In this document: in pieces, positions 1 to 5,066 of the stretch
Position numbering within the stretch: the stretch's first letter is position 1
Layout of the letters: each line of letters opens with the position of its first letter
Origin: Oscillospiraceae bacterium
GTDB lineage: Bacteria; Bacillota; Clostridia; Oscillospirales; Ruminococcaceae
NCBI GenBank assembly: GCA_016302655.1
Contig: JAEDNF010000133.1
Span: 1 to 5,066, forward strand
Direction: 5' to 3'
Length of the DNA stretch: 5,066 bases
Program-made: the position numbers and the translations under genes
The notes under the pieces: generated by a model
What the model was told of the DNA's origin: nothing
What the model saw: only the letters and a program-made list of their open reading frames with translations
Databases searched by the model: none

Positions 1-1
1 T

Positions 2-811
2 TTACTTAGCCAAGTGTATGCAGTCAGTTCTTACAAGGCACTTTCTGGGGCACGCATCAACGCAGGTACCGCAGGAGGTACATTTGCCGTAATCGATAAT
101 TGCGTGATTGTCTGCTACGACCACAGCGCCCGACGGACACTTCTTCTCGCATATCTTACAGCCGATACAGCCGTTTGTACAAACGGTTCTTGTGACCTTG
201 CCGCTGTCCTTTGACGAACAGCGAAGAGCTACCGTGTCGGTTTCTTTTCTTAAGAAAATCAGATGATTGGGGCAGGCGGCAACGCACTTGCCGCAACCTC
301 CGCACTTGGCAGGATCTACAACAGCAACTCCGTTTATTACGCTTATCGCCTCGTTATCGCATACAGCCACACAGTCACCGTATCCGTCACAGCCGAATCT
401 GCACTCGCCCTTGCCGTTGTAGAACTTCTCAACGGCTGAGCAGGAAGGCGTACCTGTATAAGTGAATCTGTCCTTTGTAGCGTCTTTACAGCCGTTACAG
501 CGCACATACGCTATCTCACGGACAAACTCTCCGCCCTCTTTTCCCATGATGGCGTTAAGCTTGTTCATAACCTCTGCTCCGCCCGGCTTACACAGATTGC
601 AGGGTGCTCCGTCATGCGCTACTGCGGCGGCATATCCTGCACAGCCCGAATAACCGCAGCCTCCGCAGTTAGCTCCGGGGAGCGCCTCGGTTATCTTAGC
701 TTCCGTCTCGTCGGTTTCTACCGCAAGCACCTTTGACGCAACCAGAAGAAGTACGCCTGCTACTGCTCCGAAGCCGAGAAATATAAGTATAGGTATAATA
801 TATTCTGTCAT
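2..811 (-). CDS. rnfB: RnfB, Fe-S subunit of the Rnf complex (ferredoxin side)
   Basis: RnfB is the entry point for electrons from reduced ferredoxin in the Rnf family. The 269-residue protein has one N-terminal membrane helix (about residues 5-27). An RnfB-type Fe-S domain follows, with C49, C52, C57 and C74 in the pattern CGGCGYSGC...CKPGG. A central cysteine set comprises C105, C108, C124, C137, C141, C147 and C151. The C-terminal part is ferredoxin-like: CGGCGKCVAACP (C170, C173, C176, C180), CIGCKICEKKCP (C215, C218, C221, C225) and CTSCGTCVDACP (C244, C247, C250, C254). This is longer and richer in cysteine than proteobacterial RsxB (about 190 residues) and fits the clostridial form. 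The ATG follows AAAGGA with a 6-nt spacer, 15 bp after rnfA. It is the last gene visible; its TAA stop lies at bases 2-4, so the gene is complete. The anchor and Fe-S domains place the soluble part in the cytoplasm. Confidence 0.97.
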   Translation of the reverse strand: MTEYIIPILIFLGFGAVAGVLLLVASKVLAVETDETEAKITEALPGANCGGCGYSGCAGYAAAVAHDGAPCNLCKPGGAEVMNKLNAIMGKEGGEFVREIAYVRCNGCKDATKDRFTYTGTPSCSAVEKFYNGKGECRFGCDGYGDCVAVCDNEAISVINGVAVVDPAKCGGCGKCVAACPNHLIFLRKETDTVALRCSSKDSGKVTRTVCTNGCIGCKICEKKCPSGAVVVADNHAIIDYGKCTSCGTCVDACPRKCLVRTDCIHLAK

Positions 812-826
812 CGTCTTTCCTTTCGC

Positions 827-1429
827 TTATCCGCCGAAGATACCGTCAACCACGCCGCCGAAGCCGATAAAGGCAAGCGACACTATCGAAGCCGCCATAA
901 GCGTAATGGGTGCGCCTCTCAGCGCCTTGGGGATATCACAGCGTTCAAGTCTTGAACGGACTCCTGCAAATATCACCATTGCTATCATAAATCCGAGTCC
1001 TGCGCCGAACGAGTTTATAACAGACTCAAGCAGGTCGTACTCTTTAGTCAGATTGAGCAGAGTAACGCCGAGCACGGCACAGTTTGTCGTAATAAGCGGA
1101 AGATATACACCGAGCGACTTGTACAGCGGCGGCATATACTTTTTCAGCACCATTTCGACCAGCTGAACGAAAACCGCAATGACAAGTATGAACGCTATCG
1201 TGTTCATATATTCGATGTGAAGCGGTACAAGAATACCGTAGTATATGGGATAAGTAACAAGGCTGGCACATACCATTACAAAAGTAACGGCGGCACCCAT
1301 TCCTATAGAGCTGTCAAGCTTCTTTGATACGCCAAGGAAGGGACAGATACCGAGAAACTTTGAAAGCACAAAGTTTTCGGTAAGGATACCGGTCAGCAGT
1401 ATTATCATGAGGTTTTTTGCAATTTCCAT
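827..1429 (-). CDS. rnfA: RnfA, membrane subunit of the Rnf complex
   Basis: RnfA is an integral membrane subunit of Rnf, homologous to RnfE and to NqrE of Na+-NQR. In the family it pairs with RnfE in inverted orientation, and the two share a [2Fe-2S] cluster inside the membrane. The 200-residue product has about six hydrophobic helices (roughly 5-25, 40-62, 73-93, 103-126, 135-156, 173-193), close to the usual length of about 193. The two conserved cysteine motifs are present: FLGICPFLGVS (C29) and PLITTNCAVLG (C117). Positive residues cluster in the loops after helices 1, 3 and 5, which predicts both termini outside, opposite to RnfE. The ATG overlaps the rnfE stop as TAATG and is preceded by a strong GGAGGTGA site lying inside the end of rnfE. 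Translational coupling with rnfE is likely. I see no defects. Confidence 0.97.
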   Translation of the reverse strand: MEIAKNLMIILLTGILTENFVLSKFLGICPFLGVSKKLDSSIGMGAAVTFVMVCASLVTYPIYYGILVPLHIEYMNTIAFILVIAVFVQLVEMVLKKYMPPLYKSLGVYLPLITTNCAVLGVTLLNLTKEYDLLESVINSFGAGLGFMIAMVIFAGVRSRLERCDIPKALRGAPITLMAASIVSLAFIGFGGVVDGIFGG

Positions 1430-2106
1430 TACTGCTCACCTCCGTTGTTTTCAGCTTTCTCGCAAGCGCCCGGACATCCGTCTTTGTTGGGGCAGTTGTG
1501 ACAGCCGATCTCTCCCGGCTTTTTCTTCATTATGCGGTTGACTGCCGCAATGACAACGCCCAGTACGAAAAATCCGCCTGCAGGGAGAATAAACAGCGTC
1601 ATAGGCTCTAAAAATTCGGGCATTATCGTAATGCCGAACCACTGTCCCGAACCGAATATCTCACGCACAGAGCCTACAAGCACAAGCGTCAGAGTAAAGC
1701 CGAGTCCCATTCCCAGTCCGTCAAGTATGGACGGAATGACCTTGTTCTTTGAAGCGAACATCTCTGCTCTTCCGAGTATGATACAGTTTACCGTAATTAA
1801 GCTCAGATACATACCGAGACTTGCATAGATATCGGGCAAAAATGCCTGGAGCATAAGGCTGACAAAGGTAACAAATCCTGCGACAATAACGATATATGCA
1901 GGCAGTCTTACCGTATCGGGAATTATCTTCTTTAAAAGCGATATAACGATATTCGAACATACAAGTACGAATGTCGTTGACAGTCCCATTCCGACGCCGT
2001 TTGACGCCATTGTTGTTATTGCAAGAGTAGGACACATACCGAGCAGCATGACCATGCTCGGATTTTCTTTTATAAGTCCTTTGGTAAATTCCTTAAGATA
2101 ACTCAT
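1429..2106 (-). CDS. rnfE: RnfE, membrane subunit of the Rnf complex, with a Cys-rich C-terminal tail
   Basis: RnfE is the inverted-topology partner of RnfA (homologous to NqrD) and holds the other half of the intramembrane [2Fe-2S] site. The 225-residue protein begins with a typical RnfE start (KGLIKENPSMVMLLGMCP). It carries the conserved cysteine motifs LLGMCPTLA (C25) and LITVNCIILGRAE (C108), and has six predicted helices. Basic residues in the N-terminus, the loops after helices 2 and 4, and RIMKKK after helix 6 predict both ends in the cytoplasm. After residue 197 comes an unusual hydrophilic tail with C202, C205, C211 and C215 (CHNCPNKDGCPGAC), absent from E. coli RsxE as I recall it. 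It could bind a metal or an Fe-S cluster. The ATG overlaps the rnfG stop as ATGA, and an AAGGAGGTG site lies in the last codons of rnfG. Confidence 0.97.
   Translation of the reverse strand: MSYLKEFTKGLIKENPSMVMLLGMCPTLAITTMASNGVGMGLSTTFVLVCSNIVISLLKKIIPDTVRLPAYIVIVAGFVTFVSLMLQAFLPDIYASLGMYLSLITVNCIILGRAEMFASKNKVIPSILDGLGMGLGFTLTLVLVGSVREIFGSGQWFGITIMPEFLEPMTLFILPAGGFFVLGVVIAAVNRIMKKKPGEIGCHNCPNKDGCPGACEKAENNGGEQ
1436..1443 (-). promoter_or_regulatory. Ribosome binding site of rnfA inside the end of rnfE
   Basis: The minus strand reads GGAGGTGA, 6 nt before the rnfA ATG, and encodes the Gly-Gly-Glu near the RnfE C-terminus. It confirms the rnfA start at 1429 and the one-base TAATG overlap. 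Confidence 0.85.
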
Positions 2107-2687
2107 GCCGTCTGCACCTCCTTATTCATTACCGAATACGCTTTTACCGCAAGGTTTACAGCCTTTGCCATACCCTTAGACGAAAGTGTTGAACCGGTAA
2201 CGCCCTGTACCTCGTTCTCATTTTTCGGCTCGGTCTTTACTATCGTAATATCCGAACCGGCTCCGACAAACCTACTAAGAAAAGCGTCGTCGTTTATCTT
2301 TGAGCCAAGACCGGGAGTTTCACCCAGAGCGATAATGCTTATTCCGCTGACCTTGCCGTCTGCACTTATTGCAATAACTGCGTCGATACCGTCTGCGGCA
2401 TAGCCGTCAACCACCGTTTCAAAAAGGAAGGTGTTTTTTGTGTTGTTCTTTACTATCTTCACTATATCCTTGTATTCGTCGCCGTCAAGACCTGCCGCCG
2501 CCTTATCTGTGACAAGCGCATAATCGCCCTCGCCGTCAGCCTTTACACAGCCTGCTCTCAGGTCGTCGGTAAGTACGCCCGATGTATCAACATAAGTAAG
2601 ATTATAGGTCACTATAAGCAGTGCGCAGATAAGCGTGCAGATAACAGACAGCACAAGGACAGGTTTTATCTTTTTCAGTGCGCTCAT
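2103..2687 (-). CDS. rnfG: RnfG, covalent-FMN subunit of the Rnf complex
   Basis: RnfG (NqrC homologue) carries an FMN bound through a phosphoester to a threonine, attached by the flavin transferase ApbE on the outer face of the membrane. The 194-residue product has one N-terminal membrane helix (about 9-29) followed by an FMN-binding domain. Seen directly are the conserved ETPGLGSKI stretch (E123-I131) and the flavinylation motif VTGSTLSS (163-170), with T167 as the predicted attachment site. The motif has Ser where many family members have Ala (TGAT). The length is typical. The ATG overlaps the rnfD stop as ATGA. The upstream site is AGGCGGT with a 5-nt spacer, weaker than those of its neighbours, so translation probably relies on coupling to rnfD. 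No apbE gene is visible here. Confidence 0.96.
   Translation of the reverse strand: MSALKKIKPVLVLSVICTLICALLIVTYNLTYVDTSGVLTDDLRAGCVKADGEGDYALVTDKAAAGLDGDEYKDIVKIVKNNTKNTFLFETVVDGYAADGIDAVIAISADGKVSGISIIALGETPGLGSKINDDAFLSRFVGAGSDITIVKTEPKNENEVQGVTGSTLSSKGMAKAVNLAVKAYSVMNKEVQTA
2115..2123 (-). promoter_or_regulatory. Ribosome binding site of rnfE inside the end of rnfG
   Basis: The minus strand reads AAGGAGGTG, near-perfect complementarity to the 16S rRNA 3' end, 8 nt before the rnfE ATG. It lies inside the rnfG codons for Asn-Lys-Glu-Val near the C-terminus. It confirms the rnfE start at 2106. Confidence 0.85.
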
Positions 2688-3631
2688 TTCTTACCGCCTT
2701 TCTTCTCTTTTGCCGCTCCGAATGCCTTCGGTACTGTGAAGCGGTCGATAAGCGGAGAGAGGATATTCATAAGAAGTATCGAATAGGATACGCCCTCGGG
2801 CATACTGCCGAAGGTGCGTATCAGAACGGTAACAAGTCCGCAGCCGATACCGAAAATTATTCTTCCCTTTGTTGTTATGGGAGTGGTCGCATAATCGGTA
2901 GCCATAAATATAGCGCCGAGCATAAGTCCGCCCGAAAGTATAGCCGCAACAGCGCCCTCAAGGCTTCCTGTAGTGAATATCGAAAGCACAAATACAGTTC
3001 CGATAAAGCTTATCGGAGTCACGGGAGAAATAACACGGATAGCAACAAGGAACACTCCGCCGATAAGCAGAGCAAGAGCGCAGGTCTCACCGATACAGCC
3101 GCCCGTCGTTCCGAAGAACAGGTCGGAGAGCTGTGCAGGCGTTTCGCTTGCAAGCGGTGTGGAGGTAGTCACTATCTCGCCTGCATTTTGGTAATAGAAC
3201 GGCTCAGCCCAGGTGGTCATATAGGAAGTGAACGAAAGCATAAGCACGATTCTTCCGGTTATTGCAGGGTTTGCAAAGTTCTGTCCGAGACCTCCGAAAA
3301 ACTGCTTTACAATTACTATAGCTACAAAACAGCCGATTATCGCCATATAGAACGGAAGCGTAACAGGCAGGTTGAACGCAAGCAGCATACCCGTTACTAC
3401 GGCGGACAGATCGCTTATCGTGTTGCTTCTTTTCATTATCTTTCTGCACACCCACTCGAAAATTACGCAGGAGGTACAGCATATTACAGTCATTATAAGC
3501 GCTCTCAGTCCGAATATCCACACGGAAGCTATCAGCGCAGGACACAGCGCAATAATTACGCTGAGCATTATCTTCTGAGTCGTAACGCCCGACTTTATGT
3601 GCGGCGACGGCTCTATTATCAGTTTTGACAT
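2684..3631 (-). CDS. rnfD: RnfD, membrane flavoprotein subunit of the Rnf complex
   Basis: RnfD (NqrB homologue) is a polytopic membrane subunit carrying a covalent FMN and is thought to take part in ion translocation. The 315-residue protein has many hydrophobic segments and the family signatures FGGLGQNFANPA (112-123), FMATDYATTP (242-251) and GSMPEGVSYSILLMN (275-289). The flavin site should be T158 in VTTSTPLA, equivalent to the S/T-G-A-T-P-L motif of RnfD and NqrB. Here it reads TTST, a variant discussed in the findings. The N-terminal start MSKLIIEPSPHIKS is typical: family members commonly begin with a short stretch ending in SPH before the first helix. The gene starts 9 bp after rnfC; its likely ribosome site AAGGG overlaps the rnfC stop. 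The C-terminus is short and lysine-rich (KEKKGGKK). Confidence 0.97.
   Translation of the reverse strand: MSKLIIEPSPHIKSGVTTQKIMLSVIIALCPALIASVWIFGLRALIMTVICCTSCVIFEWVCRKIMKRSNTISDLSAVVTGMLLAFNLPVTLPFYMAIIGCFVAIVIVKQFFGGLGQNFANPAITGRIVLMLSFTSYMTTWAEPFYYQNAGEIVTTSTPLASETPAQLSDLFFGTTGGCIGETCALALLIGGVFLVAIRVISPVTPISFIGTVFVLSIFTTGSLEGAVAAILSGGLMLGAIFMATDYATTPITTKGRIIFGIGCGLVTVLIRTFGSMPEGVSYSILLMNILSPLIDRFTVPKAFGAAKEKKGGKK
2693..2699 (-). promoter_or_regulatory. Weak ribosome binding site of rnfG inside the end of rnfD
   Basis: The minus strand reads AGGCGGT, one mismatch to AGGAGGT, 5 nt before the rnfG ATG. It is weaker than the sites of rnfE and rnfA. With the ATGA overlap, this suggests that ribosomes finishing rnfD re-initiate on rnfG. 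Confidence 0.6.
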
Positions 3632-3640
3632 ATATTACCC

Positions 3641-4939
3641 TTACTTTCCTTTCTTGTTTGCCTGCTCACGCAAAAATGCCTTTGCAAGCTGGTTCTTTTC
3701 GGCAAGGTTGCGCTTTGCCGGACAGACAAAGCTGCAGGCACCGCAGTTGACGCAAAGGTTTACCTTAAGCTTTTCAAGCTGTTTTGCGTCTCTTGCGTCA
3801 AATGCGTGTTCAAGCTCTGTCGGCAGAAGATTCATACTGCAGGCATTAACGCATCTTCCGCAGCGTATGCAGGCTGACGGCTCGTACACGGGACTGTCTG
3901 CAAACATAAGCACTGCGTTGTTTGTTTTGGAAAGCGGATAGTCGGGATCGAATGCACACGCACCCATCATAGGTCCGCCGAGAATTATTCTGTCGGGGCG
4001 GTCGGAAAGCTCAGCATAATACACGATCTCGCCTATTGACATTCCGACAGGCACAAGGAAGTTTGACGGCTTTTTCACGATATTGCCGTCTACGGTGATA
4101 CGGCGGCGGACAAGCGGCATACCCGTTTTAATGTACTGTGCAATAAATGCCGCAGTTGACGAGTTTACAACAATACATCCGCTTGTCAGAGGGAGCGTTC
4201 CCTCTTTGACTACTCTGCCGGTAGTGCTGAATATAAGCGTTTTTTCAGCACCCTGCGGATAGCTCGATTTCAGCGCCTTTACGGTTATATTATCGTGTTT
4301 TTCGCACAGCTTTGTCATCTTTTCTATAGCGAGAGGCTTGTTCTTCTCGATACCTATAATGCATTTCGGTATCGACAGGAATTTCAGCATAAGGAGTATT
4401 CCCTCAAGAACATCTTCGCCCTCTTCAATAAAACAGCGGTAATCGGATGTTATGTAAGGCTCGCACTCAGCGCCGTTTATTATAAGATAATCCGGCTGTT
4501 TTTCTTTCGGATCGAAGCCGAGTTTAAGCGAAGTGGGAAAGCCTGCTCCGCCAAGTCCTATAGAGCCGCTGGCTCTTACCGCCGCAAGAAACTGTTCTCT
4601 GTTTTCAACCTTGGGAGGCTTAACGCTGTCGCTTATCTGTTCAAGCCCGTCGTTTTCTATCACGACCGATTGCATATTTCTTCCCGAAATGTGAAGCACA
4701 TCGATTATCCCTGTCACTTCACCCGATATACTGCTGTGTACCGGTGCGGACATTGCCGCTTCACTGCTGCCGATAACATCGCCTATTTTCACCTTGTCGC
4801 CGACCTTGACAGTCGGAGTGCACGGTGCGCCGAGATGCTGTGCCATACTGATAACTACCTTTTCGGGCAGGGGCAGTGACACGGTACTGCTCTCGGCAGA
4901 CGCCTTGTGATGAGGCAGCTTTACCTGATGTAAAAGCAT
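3641..4939 (-). CDS. rnfC: RnfC, NADH-side Fe-S/flavin subunit of the Rnf complex
   Basis: RnfC is the peripheral cytoplasmic subunit where NAD+ is reduced (or NADH oxidised). The 432-residue protein has an N-terminal barrel-sandwich region of the RnfC type (about residues 20-95). A NuoF-like Rossmann region follows with the glycine-rich GLGGAGFPT (128-136), NGAECEPY (155-162), YPQGAEKTLI (227-236) and LGGPMMG (320-326) signatures. The C-terminal Fe-S part has two [4Fe-4S] motifs: C357, C360, C363, C367 (CIRCGRCVNAC) and C396, C399, C402, C406 (CVNCGACSFVCP). It ends soon after the second motif, as in clostridial RnfC, and lacks the long extension of E. coli RsxC (about 740 residues). It is the first gene of the cluster. 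The start is supported by GGAGGG at 4948-4953 with an 8-nt spacer and by a good promoter upstream. Confidence 0.97.
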   Translation of the reverse strand: MLLHQVKLPHHKASAESSTVSLPLPEKVVISMAQHLGAPCTPTVKVGDKVKIGDVIGSSEAAMSAPVHSSISGEVTGIIDVLHISGRNMQSVVIENDGLEQISDSVKPPKVENREQFLAAVRASGSIGLGGAGFPTSLKLGFDPKEKQPDYLIINGAECEPYITSDYRCFIEEGEDVLEGILLMLKFLSIPKCIIGIEKNKPLAIEKMTKLCEKHDNITVKALKSSYPQGAEKTLIFSTTGRVVKEGTLPLTSGCIVVNSSTAAFIAQYIKTGMPLVRRRITVDGNIVKKPSNFLVPVGMSIGEIVYYAELSDRPDRIILGGPMMGACAFDPDYPLSKTNNAVLMFADSPVYEPSACIRCGRCVNACSMNLLPTELEHAFDARDAKQLEKLKVNLCVNCGACSFVCPAKRNLAEKNQLAKAFLREQANKKGK

Positions 4940-4947
4940 AAATTATA

Positions 4948-4953
4948 CCCTCC
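4948..4953 (-). promoter_or_regulatory. Ribosome binding site of rnfC
   Basis: The minus strand reads GGAGGG followed by an 8-nt spacer to the ATG at 4937-4939. It fixes the start of rnfC, as no other in-frame ATG nearby has such a site. A 6-bp palindrome TCCGGA (4951-4956) overlaps it but is too short to form a convincing sequestering hairpin. Confidence 0.85.
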
Positions 4954-4979
4954 GGATTATTCCCATACAATAAAAATAC

Positions 4980-4999
4980 TTAGTTTTATTTTACACTAA
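4980..4999. repeat. Inverted repeat centred on the -10 box
   Basis: The minus strand has the arms TTAGTGT and AAACTAA (7 bp each, one mismatch) around a 6-bp centre AAAATA. The repeat covers the -10 box and ends at the predicted transcription start. Its place suits a repressor operator, but the sequence is AT-rich and could arise by chance. It does not match the Rex consensus (TTGTTAA-n4-TTAACAA) as I know it. Confidence 0.4.
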
Positions 5000-5016
5000 A
5001 TATGACGGATAGTCAA
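4988..5016 (-). promoter_or_regulatory. Sigma-A type promoter of the rnf operon
   Basis: On the minus strand a -35 box TTGACT (5011-5016, one mismatch to TTGACA) and a -10 box TAAAAT (4988-4993, one mismatch to TATAAT) are separated by exactly 17 bp. An A-rich tract on the plus strand (5018-5023, a T-tract on the transcribed sense strand) lies just upstream of the -35 box. Transcription should start near base 4981, giving a leader of about 42 nt before the rnfC ATG. It is the only strong promoter I see, and it would drive all six genes. The start site is inferred, not measured. Confidence 0.8.
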
Positions 5017-5019
5017 GAA

Positions 5020-5032
5020 AAAACGGCGTTTT
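5020..5032. repeat. Perfect 13-bp inverted repeat upstream of the -35 box
   Basis: The plus strand reads AAAACG, a single G, then CGTTTT: a perfect 6-bp inverted repeat with a one-base centre at 5026, only 3 bp upstream of the -35 box. It could be a binding site for a regulator. The loop is far too small for a terminator hairpin. The T-run that follows the repeat on the minus strand is best read as promoter-upstream sequence. Confidence 0.4.
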
Positions 5033-5066
5033 CCTTACAATAATAGTAACTACAGCACAAAATGAC
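5033..5066. other. AT-rich upstream flank with no recognised feature
   Basis: These last 34 bases lie upstream of the promoter. I see no coding region, tRNA or terminator hairpin in them. A short repeat TAGT-A-ACTA (5044-5052) is present but too small to interpret. Confidence 0.5.

Noticed and set aside
3444..3479. Cysteine-rich stretch in the second helix region of RnfD (C51, C52, C55, C62)
   Set aside because: These residues lie in or next to a hydrophobic helix with no cluster-binding spacing, and cysteine is scattered in the other membrane helices here too. I see no support for metal binding.
2678..3628. Long open frame on the plus strand opposite rnfD
   Set aside because: It mirrors rnfD, is full of Tyr, Ser, Arg and His with no recognisable domain, and appears to be open only because of rnfD codon bias. 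RnfD has all its family signatures.
4295..4879. Open frame of 194 codons on the plus strand opposite rnfC
   Set aside because: It lies wholly within rnfC, has no recognisable motif, and its composition is that of an antisense shadow.
4942..4970. Second promoter-like pair TTGTAT, 17 bp, TATAAT on the minus strand just before rnfC
   Set aside because: The TATAAT lies between the ribosome binding site and the ATG, so its transcript would start at or after the rnfC start codon and lose both signals. The -35 match is also weak.
5018..5032. Inverted repeat next to a T-run on the minus strand, resembling a terminator of an upstream gene
   Set aside because: The repeat has a one-base centre, so a hairpin would need to open several pairs for a loop and would be unstable. 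It also abuts the -35 box.
1..5066. Mobile elements, CRISPR arrays, tRNA or rRNA genes, riboswitches
   Set aside because: The six genes fill nearly the whole window, and the 127-bp upstream region is too short and too AT-rich to hold any of these. I saw no repeats or conserved RNA motifs of those types.

Overview
The window holds one complete six-gene cluster for an Rnf complex, the membrane-bound ferredoxin:NAD+ oxidoreductase that couples electron transfer to Na+ or H+ pumping. All six genes lie on the minus strand and are transcribed from right to left in the order rnfC-rnfD-rnfG-rnfE-rnfA-rnfB. Every gene is intact from start to stop. The rnfB stop codon sits at the very left edge, so nothing downstream (terminator or further genes) can be seen.

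The gene order C-D-G-E-A-B, the short RnfC without the long C-terminal extension of proteobacterial RsxC, the cysteine-rich clostridial-type RnfB, the strong AGGAGG-type ribosome binding sites and the moderate GC content all suggest an anaerobic Firmicute of the class Clostridia. A Ruminococcus/Oscillospiraceae-like gut bacterium is my best guess, but genus level is inference only.

Layout: bases 4940-5066 form the upstream region, with a near-consensus sigma-A promoter (TTGACT, 17 bp, TAAAAT), inverted repeats around it and a leader of about 42 nt with a clear ribosome binding site. RnfC (3641-4939) is the peripheral NADH-side subunit. RnfD (2684-3631) and RnfG (2103-2687) are the flavin-carrying subunits. 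RnfE (1429-2106) and RnfA (827-1429) are the paired six-helix membrane subunits that share an iron-sulfur cluster. RnfB (2-811) is the ferredoxin-side subunit with many Fe-S motifs. Junctions are tight: 9 bp, then ATGA, ATGA and TAATG overlaps, then 15 bp. This points to one transcript and translational coupling.

In the working model from the Rnf family, reduced ferredoxin gives electrons to RnfB. They pass through the RnfA/RnfE cluster and the covalent flavins of RnfG and RnfD, and reach RnfC, which reduces NAD+. No flavin transferase (ApbE) gene lies in the window, so it must be elsewhere. I see no undescribed system here. The points most worth a second look are a four-cysteine cytoplasmic tail on RnfE, a variant flavinylation motif in RnfD, and an inverted repeat centred on the promoter -10 element.
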